Positions 25,556-34,832 of a DNA stretch of 64,000 nt are shown here, piece by piece. Positions within the stretch are counted from its first letter, which is position 1. Each line of letters opens with the position of its first letter. Made by a program: the position numbers and the translations under genes. The notes under the pieces were generated by a model that saw nothing but the letters and a program-made list of their open reading frames with translations, ran no database searches and was not told the DNA's origin. Source of the DNA: Halosimplex litoreum (GTDB taxonomy: Archaea > Halobacteriota > Halobacteria > Halobacteriales > Haloarculaceae); contig NZ_CP065856.1 of assembly GCF_016065055.1 (NCBI RefSeq), positions 3,905,836-3,969,835 of the forward strand, given 5' to 3'.

Positions 25556-26778
25556 CCGAGGACGGTCCCAGCGGCGCCGCCGCGAGCGGCGACCCCTACG
25601 ACGTGCTGGCCTGCTGTGTCCACCACCAGAGCCACTCGCTGCCGGTCCGGTCGCCGTTCAACCACCGCTCGTTCGACGCGATCAACCGGACGGCGGCGGA
25701 CCTGGACGTAGTCGTTCCGACGCCGTTCGCCCCCCGCGTCGGGCCACACTCCGAGTACGACCGCGTCCCGCGGACCGAGCGCTGGGGCACCTACGTCGCC
25801 CACTACCCGCGATTCCTCTACATGGTCCCGAAGCGTCACTTCTACCACCTCTCGGGCGACTCCATCCAGAAGCGGGTCACGGAGTACGTCGAGGAGACCT
25901 TCGAGACGCCCCACGACGTGGTCCACACCTCCGACATCTACCTCGACGGCTACGGGATGTTGCGATACTGCAAGCGCCACGGCGTGCCGCTGGTGGTCAA
26001 CAGCCACGCCGTCGACCTGCACAACTTCGAGTCGTTCAACGAACCGGTGCAGGCGCGTATCCGCGAGACGATCGACTACGCCTCGACGGTCGCGGTCGTC
26101 AGCGACGAACTCGCCGAGGTGGCGCGGCGGTACGCGCCGGCTGAGAAGGTCGAGACGGTCCCGATCGGCGAGGACCCCGAGAAGTTCCCGACCGACCGCC
26201 GCGCCGAGATCCGGCGGGAGCTGGGGATCGACCCGGACACCAAGCTGCTGCTGTTCGTCGGTGCCTACACCGAGCAGAAGGGGCTGCGCGAACTCGTGGC
26301 GGCGGTCGGCGCGCTGGATCGCGACGACGTGGTGCTCGCGACCGTCGGTCACGAGGGCGACCTGCGGTGGTGGCTGCTCGACCGCCTCGGAGAACTCGAC
26401 CACCCGGCGCGCTCGCAGTGGCGCCTCGATCCGGTGGCGCTCCGACGCTGGCACGTCGCCGCCGACGCGCTGGTCCACCCCAGCTGGACCGAAGGTCGCC
26501 CGACGGTCGTCTACGAGGCGATGGCCGCCGAGACACCCGTCGTCGGATCCGCCGTCGGCGGCATCCCGGAGATGGTCGCCGACGGCGAGACGGGCGTGCT
26601 CGTCCCGCCGAAAGACCCCGAGACGCTGACGGCCGTCCTCGACGAGCTGCTCGACGACCCCGAGCGGCTGCGCGAGATGGGCGCCGCGGGACGTCGACGC
26701 CTAATCGACCAGGAGTGGACGTGGGCGCGCCACGCCGAGCGGTTCGTCGAGATCCACCGGGAGGCCATGGATGGGTGA
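25552..26778 (+). CDS. Glycosyltransferase family 4 (second copy)
   Basis: 408 residues, paralogous to the protein from 23341: shared RSPFNHRSFDA, PTPFAPRVGPHSEYDRVP, QKRVTEYVEETFETPHDVV and QEWTWARHAERF. The donor-site E-x7-E region is in WTEGRPTVVYEAMAAETPVV. The pair probably arose by duplication and may add two different sugars in sequence. The start overlaps the preceding GT2 by ATGA and the next GT2 starts 8 bp inside the 3' end. Confidence 0.92.
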   Translation: MTEDGPSGAAASGDPYDVLACCVHHQSHSLPVRSPFNHRSFDAINRTAADLDVVVPTPFAPRVGPHSEYDRVPRTERWGTYVAHYPRFLYMVPKRHFYHLSGDSIQKRVTEYVEETFETPHDVVHTSDIYLDGYGMLRYCKRHGVPLVVNSHAVDLHNFESFNEPVQARIRETIDYASTVAVVSDELAEVARRYAPAEKVETVPIGEDPEKFPTDRRAEIRRELGIDPDTKLLLFVGAYTEQKGLRELVAAVGALDRDDVVLATVGHEGDLRWWLLDRLGELDHPARSQWRLDPVALRRWHVAADALVHPSWTEGRPTVVYEAMAAETPVVGSAVGGIPEMVADGETGVLVPPKDPETLTAVLDELLDDPERLREMGAAGRRRLIDQEWTWARHAERFVEIHREAMDG

Positions 26779-27613
26779 GGCCGACGCGGGACCCGGACCC
26801 ACCGCGGACGGCCCGCCGGGCGACGTCGCCGCCGACGGCGGCTATCCGACCGTCTCGGTCGTGATCCCCTACAGCGATCGCTACACGCCCCGCGAGATGC
26901 TGGCCGAGGCCGAGGCGACGGTCGCGGCCCAGTCGGTCCCGACCGAGACCGTCGTCGTCGACGACGTCGAGACCGGTCCGGCCGACGCGCGCAACGCCGG
27001 CCTCGACCGCGCCGAGACGCGCTACGTCGCCTTCCTCGACGCCGACGACCTGTGGGAACCCGACAAACTCGAACGGCAGCTCGACCGGATGGCCGAGACC
27101 GGCGCGGGCCTGTGCGTCGAGGCCGAACCGATGGCGCTCGACGACTTCGTCTACGAGGTGTTCGTCGGCGACCTCCACGAGGTGACCTCGGCGATGCTCG
27201 TCGACACCGACCGCGTGAGCGCCCGCTTCGAGGCGGATCTGCGCCGCGGCGAGGACCTGCTGTACGCGCTGGAGGCCGCGACCGAGGCGGGCGTCTGCTG
27301 TTGCCCCGAGCTGTTCACCCGGCGCCGGCACGACGCCAGCATGATGGCATCGGGCATGGCCGTCGACGAGTACCGCGCGCAGGCAAAGCGCTTCGGCTAC
27401 CTCGTCAGCGAGCGGGTGCCCGCGGCCCAGCCGTACCTCTCGGTCTACTACAACCAGCTGTACACCGACCTCGGGCTCGCCTGCCACGACGCCGGCGAGT
27501 ACGACCGCGCGGTGACGATGTTCGCCCGCGCCGTCCGGATCTCCCCACACCCGTTCTCGGTCGCGTACCTCGTCCGGAGCGCGTGCTACCGCGCGGTGCC
27601 GTTCGCGCCGTAG
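26771..27613 (+). CDS. Glycosyltransferase family 2
   Basis: 280 residues. VSVVIPYSDRYTPREML, DARNAGLDRAETRYVAFLDA and DDLWEPDKLERQLDRM mark the GT-A fold; the C-terminal 70 residues (LACHDAGEYDRAVTMFARAV) look like a TPR-type helical pair, as in several haloarchaeal GT2 proteins. It is the last gene of the four-gene glycosyltransferase operon. Its 3' end overlaps the convergent membrane-protein gene by 28 bp. Confidence 0.85.
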   Translation: MGEADAGPGPTADGPPGDVAADGGYPTVSVVIPYSDRYTPREMLAEAEATVAAQSVPTETVVVDDVETGPADARNAGLDRAETRYVAFLDADDLWEPDKLERQLDRMAETGAGLCVEAEPMALDDFVYEVFVGDLHEVTSAMLVDTDRVSARFEADLRRGEDLLYALEAATEAGVCCCPELFTRRRHDASMMASGMAVDEYRAQAKRFGYLVSERVPAAQPYLSVYYNQLYTDLGLACHDAGEYDRAVTMFARAVRISPHPFSVAYLVRSACYRAVPFAP

Positions 27614-29550
27614 ATCCCCTCGAAGCCGCCGGGACTGTGGTACACCCGCACCCGGCCGGCGGTGTAGACCTTGTCGGCCGTCGCGTCGCCGGCGGCGAAG
27701 CGCTCGGGCGACACGACGAACGTGTTCTGGTCGGCCGCGCGAAGGCTCTCGGTCGGTGCGACGACGTGGCGCTGCCACTCCCTGCGGACGACGAGGAACG
27801 AGGCGTCGGTCGCGAGTCCGTCCGGTCGGACCCGCAGCCGCTCGGTGGCGTTGTACGGCGTGGTCTCGAAGGCCCGATTGGTGATCCGGTCGGTCGCGGC
27901 CTCGCCGGCGAGATAGCGGTCGGCGAACGCACCCGTCGACCCGACGGCCCCGAACTCGGCGTCGCTCATCGACACCTGCTGGCGAGGCTCGTCCGTGTAG
28001 ACGCCGGGCACGTCGTCGGCGACGAGGACGGTGAACGTCGTCGCGCCGCCCAGCGCCGCGAGGACGACCAGCGCGGCGAGCGCGGTTCGACGAGGGGCCG
28101 AGAGCGCCCTGTGGAGGCCGACGGCGACCGGGAACACCGCGACGAGCGTCACCACGAACTGGAGGCGCTCGATCTGCGGGATCGCGACGGGGACCGGCAG
28201 CAGCAGTCCGGCGAGAACGAGCCCGGTCGCGGTCAGAGTGAACCCTCGCTCGTAGCGGTCGGTGCGGTCGAGCAGCTCGTAGCCCGCGACCAACAGCACC
28301 GCGCCCAGTCCGACGGCGTAGACGCCCGTGGGCGTCAGCAGCCACTCGACGGCCCGGTCGACCGAGTCGGTCGGCAAGGTCTGGCCGTAGGCCAGCAGCT
28401 GCGGCGCCGGCACCGACACCACGTCCAGCAACACCCCGGCGGTCAGCTGGACGATGCCGACGACGATGATGCTGGGCGAGTACGTCCAGTACGCGAGCAG
28501 GACGACGCCGCCGACGAGCCCGGGGAACACCCGTCTGAAACGCAGCGTCCGCGCGGCGTCGCCGAGGTCGCCGCCGAAGACGAACGGGCGCACCAGCGCC
28601 GCGACCAGCGCGACCGCGGCCACGCCACCGAACAGCAGGTAGGTGAGGTGGTGAGTGAACACCATCACGACGATCAGCGCGAGCGCGAACACGGAGAGCC
28701 GGCGGTACCCCCGCTCGTCGCCGGCGTAGAACAGCGCGGCGTTGACCGCCAGGAGGACCACCAGCAGGAGAGACGCCAACGCCTGCGGGAAGAAGTAGAC
28801 GGCGTGGTAGGCGAAAAACTCCAGGACGGTGACCGCCAGCGCGGCGGTCAGCCCGAGGCGGGGGTCGTCGAAGACGGTCACGGCCAGGACGTAGACGACC
28901 GGGACGACCAGCGAGAGCGCGCCGATCCCGGTCAGGACGAGCGCGTCGTACACCGGCAGCCCGGAGAACGCCGTCGTCGACCCGACGAGGTAGTGATAGA
29001 CGGGGTAGAGGTCGTACCCGTGGGGGAGCGCGGTCGAGTAGCCGGCCGCGAACAGCGCCTCGACGGCGCCGACGTGGGCCAGCGTGTCCGAGCCGCCGAA
29101 GTAGACGCCCGTCGTGACGTACTTGCCGAGTCGCGGCGCCAGGAACAGCGCCCACAGCCCCGTCAGCACGGCCGGAACCGACGGCTCCGACCGTAGCTGG
29201 AGCCCGACGAGCAGATAGCCCAGCGGGAGCGCGACCGCGAAGGGGAGCACGCGCGAGCCCGTCTCGGCGGAGGCGACCACCGCTCCGGCACAGAGCGCGA
29301 TGACGATTTTCGTCGCGAGGGGGCCCGAAAGTGCCGGCACGAGTCGATCCGTCGTCCCGTCGTCCATCCCGCGGCTCGCCAGGAAGAGCGCGGCGGCGAC
29401 GACCGCCGCCAGGGGCGCGAACCCGGCGCGGACGAGCGTCGGGCGGGGGAGGACGGCGAACGCGTCGAGCGCGACCAGGCCGACCGCCGCGACGGCGGGG
29501 ACGGCGAGGGCGAGCCAGTCGACGGGACGGAGCGACGTTCGGGGAGTCAT
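27586..29550 (-). CDS. Large polytopic membrane protein of the glycan region
   Basis: 654 residues with roughly 14 hydrophobic segments in the first 480 and a soluble C-terminal domain of about 150 residues (DEPRQQVSMSDAEFGAV onward). A loop with YFGGSDTLAHVGAVEAL and HGYDLYPVYHYLVG after the third or fourth helix recalls GT-C glycosyltransferases, whose catalytic acid sits in the first external loop. Haloarchaeal relatives are usually annotated only as membrane protein. Together with its position among glycosyltransferases, a GT-C type sugar transferase is a fair guess. Confidence 0.7.
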   Translation of the reverse strand: MTPRTSLRPVDWLALAVPAVAAVGLVALDAFAVLPRPTLVRAGFAPLAAVVAAALFLASRGMDDGTTDRLVPALSGPLATKIVIALCAGAVVASAETGSRVLPFAVALPLGYLLVGLQLRSEPSVPAVLTGLWALFLAPRLGKYVTTGVYFGGSDTLAHVGAVEALFAAGYSTALPHGYDLYPVYHYLVGSTTAFSGLPVYDALVLTGIGALSLVVPVVYVLAVTVFDDPRLGLTAALAVTVLEFFAYHAVYFFPQALASLLLVVLLAVNAALFYAGDERGYRRLSVFALALIVVMVFTHHLTYLLFGGVAAVALVAALVRPFVFGGDLGDAARTLRFRRVFPGLVGGVVLLAYWTYSPSIIVVGIVQLTAGVLLDVVSVPAPQLLAYGQTLPTDSVDRAVEWLLTPTGVYAVGLGAVLLVAGYELLDRTDRYERGFTLTATGLVLAGLLLPVPVAIPQIERLQFVVTLVAVFPVAVGLHRALSAPRRTALAALVVLAALGGATTFTVLVADDVPGVYTDEPRQQVSMSDAEFGAVGSTGAFADRYLAGEAATDRITNRAFETTPYNATERLRVRPDGLATDASFLVVRREWQRHVVAPTESLRAADQNTFVVSPERFAAGDATADKVYTAGRVRVYHSPGGFEGIYGANGTAR

Positions 29551-29624
29551 CGAGGCGTGAACCTTGCTCTCACTTCCGTACCGACCGGCAAAAGTGTTGC
29601 ATCCGACCGGCGAGCGACGGATGT

Positions 29625-29632
29625 GTTTATCC
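29625..29632 (+). promoter_or_regulatory. TATA box of the cupredoxin gene
   Basis: GTTTATCC is centred 27 nt before the ATG at 29655 and predicts a leaderless mRNA; this also supports the short start over the long upstream frame. Confidence 0.6.
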
Positions 29633-29654
29633 GGGTGTCCGACCAGTATCCGGT

Positions 29655-30110
29655 ATGTACGACAGACGAGCGGTGTTGCGGGCGACCGGAGCGACCATCG
29701 CGGCCAGCGTGGGCCTGGCCGGCTGCTCGTCCGACGGCGGCGACGGGTCCGACGGTGGCGGCGACCCTCCCACCGAACCCGGGACCCCGGCGCCGGTGAC
29801 CGTCGAGATGACCGACGGGCTGAAGTTCGATCCGGCGACGGTCACCGTCGACCGGGGGACGACGGTCGTCTGGGAAGCTGTCGGTTCGGTGGCCCACAGC
29901 GTCACCGCCTACGAGGACGGGATCCCGGGGGACGCCGAATACTTCGCCTCCGGGGAGTTCGACGAGGAGTCGGCGGCCAGGTCCAGCTACCCCGACGGCA
30001 GCGTCGGTCCCGACGAGACGTTCGCACACACCTTCGCCGTCGCCGGCGAGTACGAGTACTTCTGCGTCCCCCACGAGTCGGGGATGAAAGGCACTGTCGT
30101 CGTCGAGTGA
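29655..30110 (+). CDS. Halocyanin-like blue copper lipoprotein
   Basis: 151 residues. The N-terminus MYDRRAVLRATGA with twin Arg and LAGC lipobox (21-24) indicates Tat export and lipid anchoring. A Gly/Asp/Pro linker leads to one plastocyanin-like domain with the complete type-1 copper set H81, C137, H140 and M144 (FCVPHESGM). It should carry single electrons at the outer membrane face, in respiration or to an exported oxidase. It is monocistronic. Confidence 0.9.
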   Translation: MYDRRAVLRATGATIAASVGLAGCSSDGGDGSDGGGDPPTEPGTPAPVTVEMTDGLKFDPATVTVDRGTTVVWEAVGSVAHSVTAYEDGIPGDAEYFASGEFDEESAARSSYPDGSVGPDETFAHTFAVAGEYEYFCVPHESGMKGTVVVE

Positions 30111-30165
30111 GCGCGGTTCGACGGGGACGACACTCGGTTCGACCGTGGAAGTCGGCGAGTCCGGC

Positions 30166-31080
30166 TCACCCGAGGAGGTCGGCGAGTCCCTCGGTCAGCG
30201 GGACGGTCGGCTCGTAACCCAGACGATCGCGGGCCTTCCCGACGTCGGCGACGCTCTCGCGGATGTCGCCCGACCGCGGGTCGCCGTGGACGACCTCGAC
30301 GTCGGGTGCGACGGTGTCCCGGACGATCTCCGCGACCCGTCGGATCGTCGTCGCCTCGCCGGTCCCGACGTTGAACGCCTCGCCGGTCGCGTCGGTGGTC
30401 GCCGCGAGCAGGTTCGCCTGGACCACGTCTGCGACGTCGACGAAGTCGCGAGTCTGCTCGCCGTCGCCGTCGACCCGGAGCGGGCCGCCGGCTCGCGCCT
30501 GCTCGGCGAAGGCCGTGATCGCGCCGGCGTAGTCGCCGCCGGCCTGCCGTGGGCCGTAGACGTTGAAGTAGCGCAGCGCGACCGTCGACAGGTCGTAGAG
30601 GTCGGCGTAGAGCCGACAGTAGTGGTCGCCGGCGAGCTTCTCCAGGCCGTAGGGCGAGGCCGGTTCCTTCGGGTGGCGCTCGTCGACCGGGACCGATTCC
30701 GGCTCGCCGTAGATGGCCGCCGAGGAAGCGAAGACGACGCGCGCGTCGGCCCGCCGCGCGGCTTCGAGTACCGCGAGCGTCCCGTCGACGTTGACGGCGT
30801 GACTGGTCGTCGGGTCCTCGACAGATTGGGCCACGCTGACGATCGCGGCCTGGTGGAAGACGACGTCGACGCCGTCGACCGCCGCCGCGACCGCGTCCTC
30901 GTCGCGTACGTCAGCCTCGACGACGCGCACGCCGTCCGGGACCCGCTCGCGGTCGCCGCGGACGAAGCTGTCGAGTACGACCACGTCGGTCTCGGGGACG
31001 AGCGCGTCGACGATGTGGCTCCCGACGAAGCCACCACCACCGGTAACCAGCGCCGTCCGACCTTCGAGTGACCCTCGCAC
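30166..31080 (-). CDS. NAD-dependent sugar epimerase (UDP-glucose 4-epimerase type)
   Basis: 304 residues from the GTG at 31078-31080; the open frame continues far upstream but only this part is SDR-like. ALVTGGGGFVGSHIVDAL binds NAD; FASSAAIYGEP, SPYGLEKLAGDHYC (Y-x-x-x-K) and RYFNVYGPRQ are classic for UDP-sugar 4-epimerases. It supplies UDP-galactose or a related sugar to the glycosyltransferases next door. It is convergent with the cupredoxin gene. Confidence 0.9.
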   Translation of the reverse strand: MRGSLEGRTALVTGGGGFVGSHIVDALVPETDVVVLDSFVRGDRERVPDGVRVVEADVRDEDAVAAAVDGVDVVFHQAAIVSVAQSVEDPTTSHAVNVDGTLAVLEAARRADARVVFASSAAIYGEPESVPVDERHPKEPASPYGLEKLAGDHYCRLYADLYDLSTVALRYFNVYGPRQAGGDYAGAITAFAEQARAGGPLRVDGDGEQTRDFVDVADVVQANLLAATTDATGEAFNVGTGEATTIRRVAEIVRDTVAPDVEVVHGDPRSGDIRESVADVGKARDRLGYEPTVPLTEGLADLLG

Positions 31081-31121
31081 GCCCCGACGTGCGCTCCGCG
31101 GCGATATATAGGCGCGGGTCG

Positions 31122-31643
31122 TCACCCGGGCGACGACCACCACGGCGCGACCGCGAAGTGGACCGCGAACACCGCACAGCCGACGATCCCCGCGATCGAC
31201 GCCGCGATCAGGTCCGGAATCGCCACCGCGTTCAGTAGCGCGAAGATGTCGACTGGGGTGTCGTAGGGGTAGGGGGCCAACACCGGCCACAGGAGGTACG
31301 TCAGCTCGTCGACGCGCCAGAAGTAGATCTCGACGTAGGCGTCGCCGAGCAGGTGGCTGAGATAGCCCACGGCGACGGCCGGCGCCACGCCGAAGTGGCC
31401 CGCGCGGTGGGCGACCACGCCGACCGTGACGATCAGCGGCAGCGCGAACAGCAGCGAGTGGCCCAGCGACCGTCCGGAGGGGAGCAGGGGCACCCACCAC
31501 GCCAGCGGCTTGTCGATCAGGTCGGGGAGCTGACTGGCGACCAGGACGCCGATCAGCTGCGCGCGCGAGACGCGGCGATGGGCCAGCAGCGCGAGCCCGA
31601 CGAACAGCAGGTACGCGAAGGCGGCGTGGCCCCAGGGGTACAT
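31122..31643 (-). CDS. Membrane-bound metal-dependent hydrolase-like (DUF457)
   Basis: 173 residues from the ATG at 31641-31643. The first residues MYPWGHAAFAYLLF, then LPDLIDKPLAW, LGHSLLFALPL and GYLSHLLGDAYVE, give the scattered His/Asp pattern of the YdjM/DUF457 family, with four to five membrane helices. Relatives are membrane-bound phospholipase- or nuclease-like proteins of unknown substrate. It lies on the same strand as the epimerase, 41 bp upstream of it. Confidence 0.8.
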   Translation of the reverse strand: MYPWGHAAFAYLLFVGLALLAHRRVSRAQLIGVLVASQLPDLIDKPLAWWVPLLPSGRSLGHSLLFALPLIVTVGVVAHRAGHFGVAPAVAVGYLSHLLGDAYVEIYFWRVDELTYLLWPVLAPYPYDTPVDIFALLNAVAIPDLIAASIAGIVGCAVFAVHFAVAPWWSSPG

Positions 31644-31777
31644 CGATACCTGGCAGACGGGCTCCAGCGGCTTCAACGACCCGGATGACGGGCGAGACCG
31701 TCCGATCGGGCATCGACGCCCGCGAGCGCCGGTCCCGGAACGGCGACTGCCCCGGAACGACGCCGACCCCACGTCGT

Positions 31778-31784
31778 TATACCG
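31778..31784 (+). promoter_or_regulatory. TATA box of small membrane-protein gene
   Basis: TTATACC is centred about 26 nt before the GTG at 31806, so a leaderless transcript with a GTG start is predicted. Confidence 0.55.
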
Positions 31785-31805
31785 GTCGGCGGTGTAGGGG
31801 GCGCC

Positions 31806-32078
31806 GTGCCGACCCCGAGACAGTACCGATTCCTCCGGACACAGCTGTACGCGACCCTCCTCTGCGTCGCGGGACTGGCCTCGCTCGGGGCGCTGACGCT
31901 CGAACGCGCGTTTCTGGTCGGATTCCTCGCGCTCGTCACGGTCGCGACGCTGACGGCGCCCGTCCACGTGACGCCGCCGTGGCGCCGCCGGCTCAGGTGG
32001 CCGCTCCTCCTCGGGAGCGTCGTCTTCCTCGCGCTCGTCGTCGTTCGGACCGCCGAGAAGCTGCTCGCAGCGCTCTGA
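31806..32078 (+). CDS. Small membrane protein, three helices
   Basis: 90 residues from a GTG. Hydrophobic segments at about 12-30, 33-50 and 62-82, split by a basic loop (PPWRRRLRW), predict three membrane passes. No family is recognised. It is flanked by leftward genes on both sides and seems to be its own transcription unit. Confidence 0.65.
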   Translation: MPTPRQYRFLRTQLYATLLCVAGLASLGALTLERAFLVGFLALVTVATLTAPVHVTPPWRRRLRWPLLLGSVVFLALVVVRTAEKLLAAL

Positions 32079-32112
32079 GACCGGTCGATATCGGTCGGCG
32101 GGCGCCCCCGAG

Positions 32113-32841
32113 TCAGCGTTCCTCGTCGGTGACCCGCGGCTCGTTCGCGGCCGGACCGGCTTCGCCCGGAGCGGCCGCATCCGGAACGTCCTCGCCGCCG
32201 TCCCACCGGCAGGTGACGACCAGCCCGTCGTCGGTGACGGCGCTCTCGACGGTGGCCGGGCGGTCGACGGCCTCGACTATCCCGACCGCGAACGCCGACG
32301 CGACGGGGTGGTCGTACAGTTCGTCGGTCGCGAGCCGGGACCGCGCGGTCAGCTCCGCGCTCGACTCGTCGACGGTCGCCGCGGCCCGCTCGGCCAGTTC
32401 GAGGTGGTTGACGACCGCGTCGACCAGCGTCGCCGCGCGGGCCGCCGGCGTCTCGGCCGCCTCGTCGGTCCGGACTCCGGCCAGCAGCCGGACGCCGACG
32501 GGTTCGCCGCCGGACGCGAACCGGACGCCGGACTCGGTCGGGACGTAGCGCTGGGGAGCGGCGGCGTCGGGACGGGCGCGCGCGGCCGCGACAGTGTAGA
32601 TGTCTCCGGCGACGGTCGCCGGTACCGTCGGTTCGGCGGCGACCAGCCCGACGAAGAGGGCGACGAACAGCGCCGTCCCGCCCCAGACGAACAGGAGCGT
32701 GTCCCAGTCCGGGAGGGCGACCCCGCCCGCGAGGAGCGCGACGCCGACGAGCGCGAAGGCGGTCGCCGGCGCGCGTCGACCGACGCGGTCGCGGCGCCTG
32801 CCGCCGGCCGCGACGTGGACGGCGTCATCCACGGCGACCAC
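32113..32841 (-). CDS. Haloarchaeal membrane-anchored protein of unknown function
   Basis: 242 residues from a GTG. Two membrane helices (about 27-42 and 48-67) follow a basic start; the rest is a soluble domain with VRLLAGVRTDEAAETPAARAATL and a disordered acidic tail. No catalytic signature is seen. The domain after the helices is probably cytoplasmic. The first dozen residues are uncertain because another GTG lies nearby. Confidence 0.6.
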   Translation of the reverse strand: MVAVDDAVHVAAGGRRRDRVGRRAPATAFALVGVALLAGGVALPDWDTLLFVWGGTALFVALFVGLVAAEPTVPATVAGDIYTVAAARARPDAAAPQRYVPTESGVRFASGGEPVGVRLLAGVRTDEAAETPAARAATLVDAVVNHLELAERAAATVDESSAELTARSRLATDELYDHPVASAFAVGIVEAVDRPATVESAVTDDGLVVTCRWDGGEDVPDAAAPGEAGPAANEPRVTDEER

Positions 32842-32942
32842 CGCCGACCACGGGGGTCAGCCCGCGCTGGTTCGGTCTCATACTCCTCTCGTCCGGCCGC
32901 TCGCGTTTAGCCCTTCCCCCCGTTCGACCCGGTCCCCGCGAG

Positions 32943-34796
32943 TCACTGCTGGAGGTTTCTGACGGCGGGATGGGCGTTCAGGATGTGCATGACGAGTGCG
33001 GCGACACAGACCAGCACGCCACCGACGAGGACGAGTGTGGCGATACCGAGCTGTACCGGGGCGAGCCCGCCGCCACCGTCGTATCGGACGAGCGCGCCGA
33101 GGCCGACGGCCACGCCGAGGAGCGTCAGCAGCAGGCCCGGCAGACCGACGACCAGCAGCGGTCGGCCGTACTCGACGGTCCAGAGGATGTTCCGCACGAG
33201 GTCGATCCCGTGGGACAGCGACCCCTGCGTGCTCGATTCGGGCACGTCGTAGGAGATGGTCGTCCCGACCTCCGCGACGCTGAGCCGGTTGCGGTGGGCG
33301 TGATAGAGGATGTCCGTGCTGGCGCCCATGTTGTCGCCGATCGCGCGGTCGGCGGCCAGCGAGCGGATCGCCCGCCGGCCGTAGCTGCGGTACCCGCTCT
33401 GAGTGTCGCGGATCCAGCCGCTCGGGCGCAGGTTCCCGAGGCTCACGTTGGTCAGGTTGTTGATGACCGCGAGGCCGATCGACCGGACGAACGGGATCCG
33501 CGTCTCGCCGCCGACGTACCGGCTCCCGATGACGATGTCGGCCCGCTCGGTCTTGCTCGTCTCGACGAGCGTCGGGATGTCCGCGGGGTCGTGTTGCCCG
33601 TCGGCGTCGATGACGACGAGGTTGTGTGCGTTGCGGTCCGCCGCCTCCCGAAAGGCGGTCTTGAGCGCGCCGCCGTAGCCGCGGTTGCGGTCGTGAACGA
33701 CCACCGTCGCGCCGGCTTCGCGCGCCCGGGCGGCCGTCTCGTCGGCACTGCCGTCGTCGACGACGATCACTTCGTCCGCGAACGCGCTGGCTCGTTCGAC
33801 CACCTCGCCGACGCTCCCGGCCGCGTCGTACGCCGGGATCGCGACGACGACCAGCGGATCGTCGGTCTCGTCGCTCCACGTCTCGGGGACGGCGACCACC
33901 TCGTAGTTCGCGCTGTCGAGGGCGGCCAGCGACCGGTCGTAGTCGATCCGCGGGCAGTCGCCGGTCTGGAGAACGAGACCGGCCAAGCCCCGCTCGCGCG
34001 CCGCCGTCGACAGGACGCGGTTCAGCTCGGCGCGGGTCGTCTCCGCCCCCGGGACTTCGAGGACCGTCACGCCGACCGATTCGAGCGTCGCCGCCAGCTC
34101 GCCGCCCGGGTCCGGCGCACGGATCACGGCGAAGGTCGGGTGACCCCGCTGGCCCGCACGCATCGCCGTCCGCAACGCCGCGTCCTGGTTCGAACGGGTG
34201 ACGACGAACCCCACCGCGATATCCGACAGGGTCTCGAGGCCGGGTCGCGGGGCCGATGCGCTCGGCTGTGTCGCCTCACCCCGCCCGGACGACCGGACGC
34301 CGACCAGCCCGATCCCGGGCGAGGACGCCTCGTCGTCGCGGCGGTCGCCGTTCCCCTCCGAATCCCGCTCGGTCGTGTCGATCGCGAGGGGGGAACCCGG
34401 GCCCTCCGTCGGGAGCCACCGACCGATCGTCTCGGTCGGCTCGGTCGCCGACTGGCCGCCTCGTAGTCGTTCGACGGTCACGGCCGGGAGCGTCGCTGGG
34501 CCACCGACCAGTCGGTAGCGTAGCCGTTCGGCCGTTCCCGCCGCCAGCGTCGTCTCGACGACCAGCTCGCCTCCGCCGGTCACGCCGTCCGCCGACGCTT
34601 CGTCGACCGGATCGACGACCGTCGCCGTCGCCGGAACCGGATCGACGACGCGGACCGAGACCGACTCGTCCGCGTCGGACTCGATCGTCAGCGTGACCGT
34701 CCGTCCGCGCTCCGTCGATTCGATCGATTTCAGAACGTCGATGCCGCTGTCCTGTCGTGACTGTATCTCTTTCACTCTCCGCTCCTCGTAACCCAC
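32943..34796 (-). CDS. Dolichyl-phosphate-type GT2 with extra N-terminal domain
   Basis: 617 residues from a GTG. Residues 1-110 form a beta-rich domain (GYEERRVKEIQSRQDSGIDV then a valine-rich sandwich) and about 190-290 a second small domain; both precede a GT-A domain (VVVAIPAYDAAGSVGEVVE, DDGSADETAARARE, VIDADGQHDP, QSGYRSYGRRAI). Two membrane helices close the protein. The GT part is like dolichyl-phosphate glucose/mannose synthases (AglJ-like) that start N-glycosylation. The N-terminal part may regulate or localise it. Confidence 0.85.
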   Translation of the reverse strand: MGYEERRVKEIQSRQDSGIDVLKSIESTERGRTVTLTIESDADESVSVRVVDPVPATATVVDPVDEASADGVTGGGELVVETTLAAGTAERLRYRLVGGPATLPAVTVERLRGGQSATEPTETIGRWLPTEGPGSPLAIDTTERDSEGNGDRRDDEASSPGIGLVGVRSSGRGEATQPSASAPRPGLETLSDIAVGFVVTRSNQDAALRTAMRAGQRGHPTFAVIRAPDPGGELAATLESVGVTVLEVPGAETTRAELNRVLSTAARERGLAGLVLQTGDCPRIDYDRSLAALDSANYEVVAVPETWSDETDDPLVVVAIPAYDAAGSVGEVVERASAFADEVIVVDDGSADETAARAREAGATVVVHDRNRGYGGALKTAFREAADRNAHNLVVIDADGQHDPADIPTLVETSKTERADIVIGSRYVGGETRIPFVRSIGLAVINNLTNVSLGNLRPSGWIRDTQSGYRSYGRRAIRSLAADRAIGDNMGASTDILYHAHRNRLSVAEVGTTISYDVPESSTQGSLSHGIDLVRNILWTVEYGRPLLVVGLPGLLLTLLGVAVGLGALVRYDGGGGLAPVQLGIATLVLVGGVLVCVAALVMHILNAHPAVRNLQQ

Positions 34797-34815
34797 CCGG
34801 GGTACGTTTCTACTG

Positions 34816-34825
34816 CGTTAATACG
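34816..34825 (-). promoter_or_regulatory. TATA-like box of the GT2 fusion gene
   Basis: CGTATTAACG on the minus strand is centred about 25 nt before the GTG at 34796, predicting a leaderless mRNA. Confidence 0.45.
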
Positions 34826-34832
34826 CTAATGT

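Noticed and set aside
26099-29155. Long open frame of about 1000 codons on the minus strand
   Set aside because: It lies antisense and out of frame to the GT4, GT2 and membrane-protein genes, is extremely rich in Arg and Pro, and shows no domain. It is a by-product of high-GC codon bias.
30166-31713. 515-codon version of the epimerase
   Set aside because: The upstream 200 codons run antisense through the DUF457 gene and have no SDR content; the GTG at 31080 gives the normal family start.
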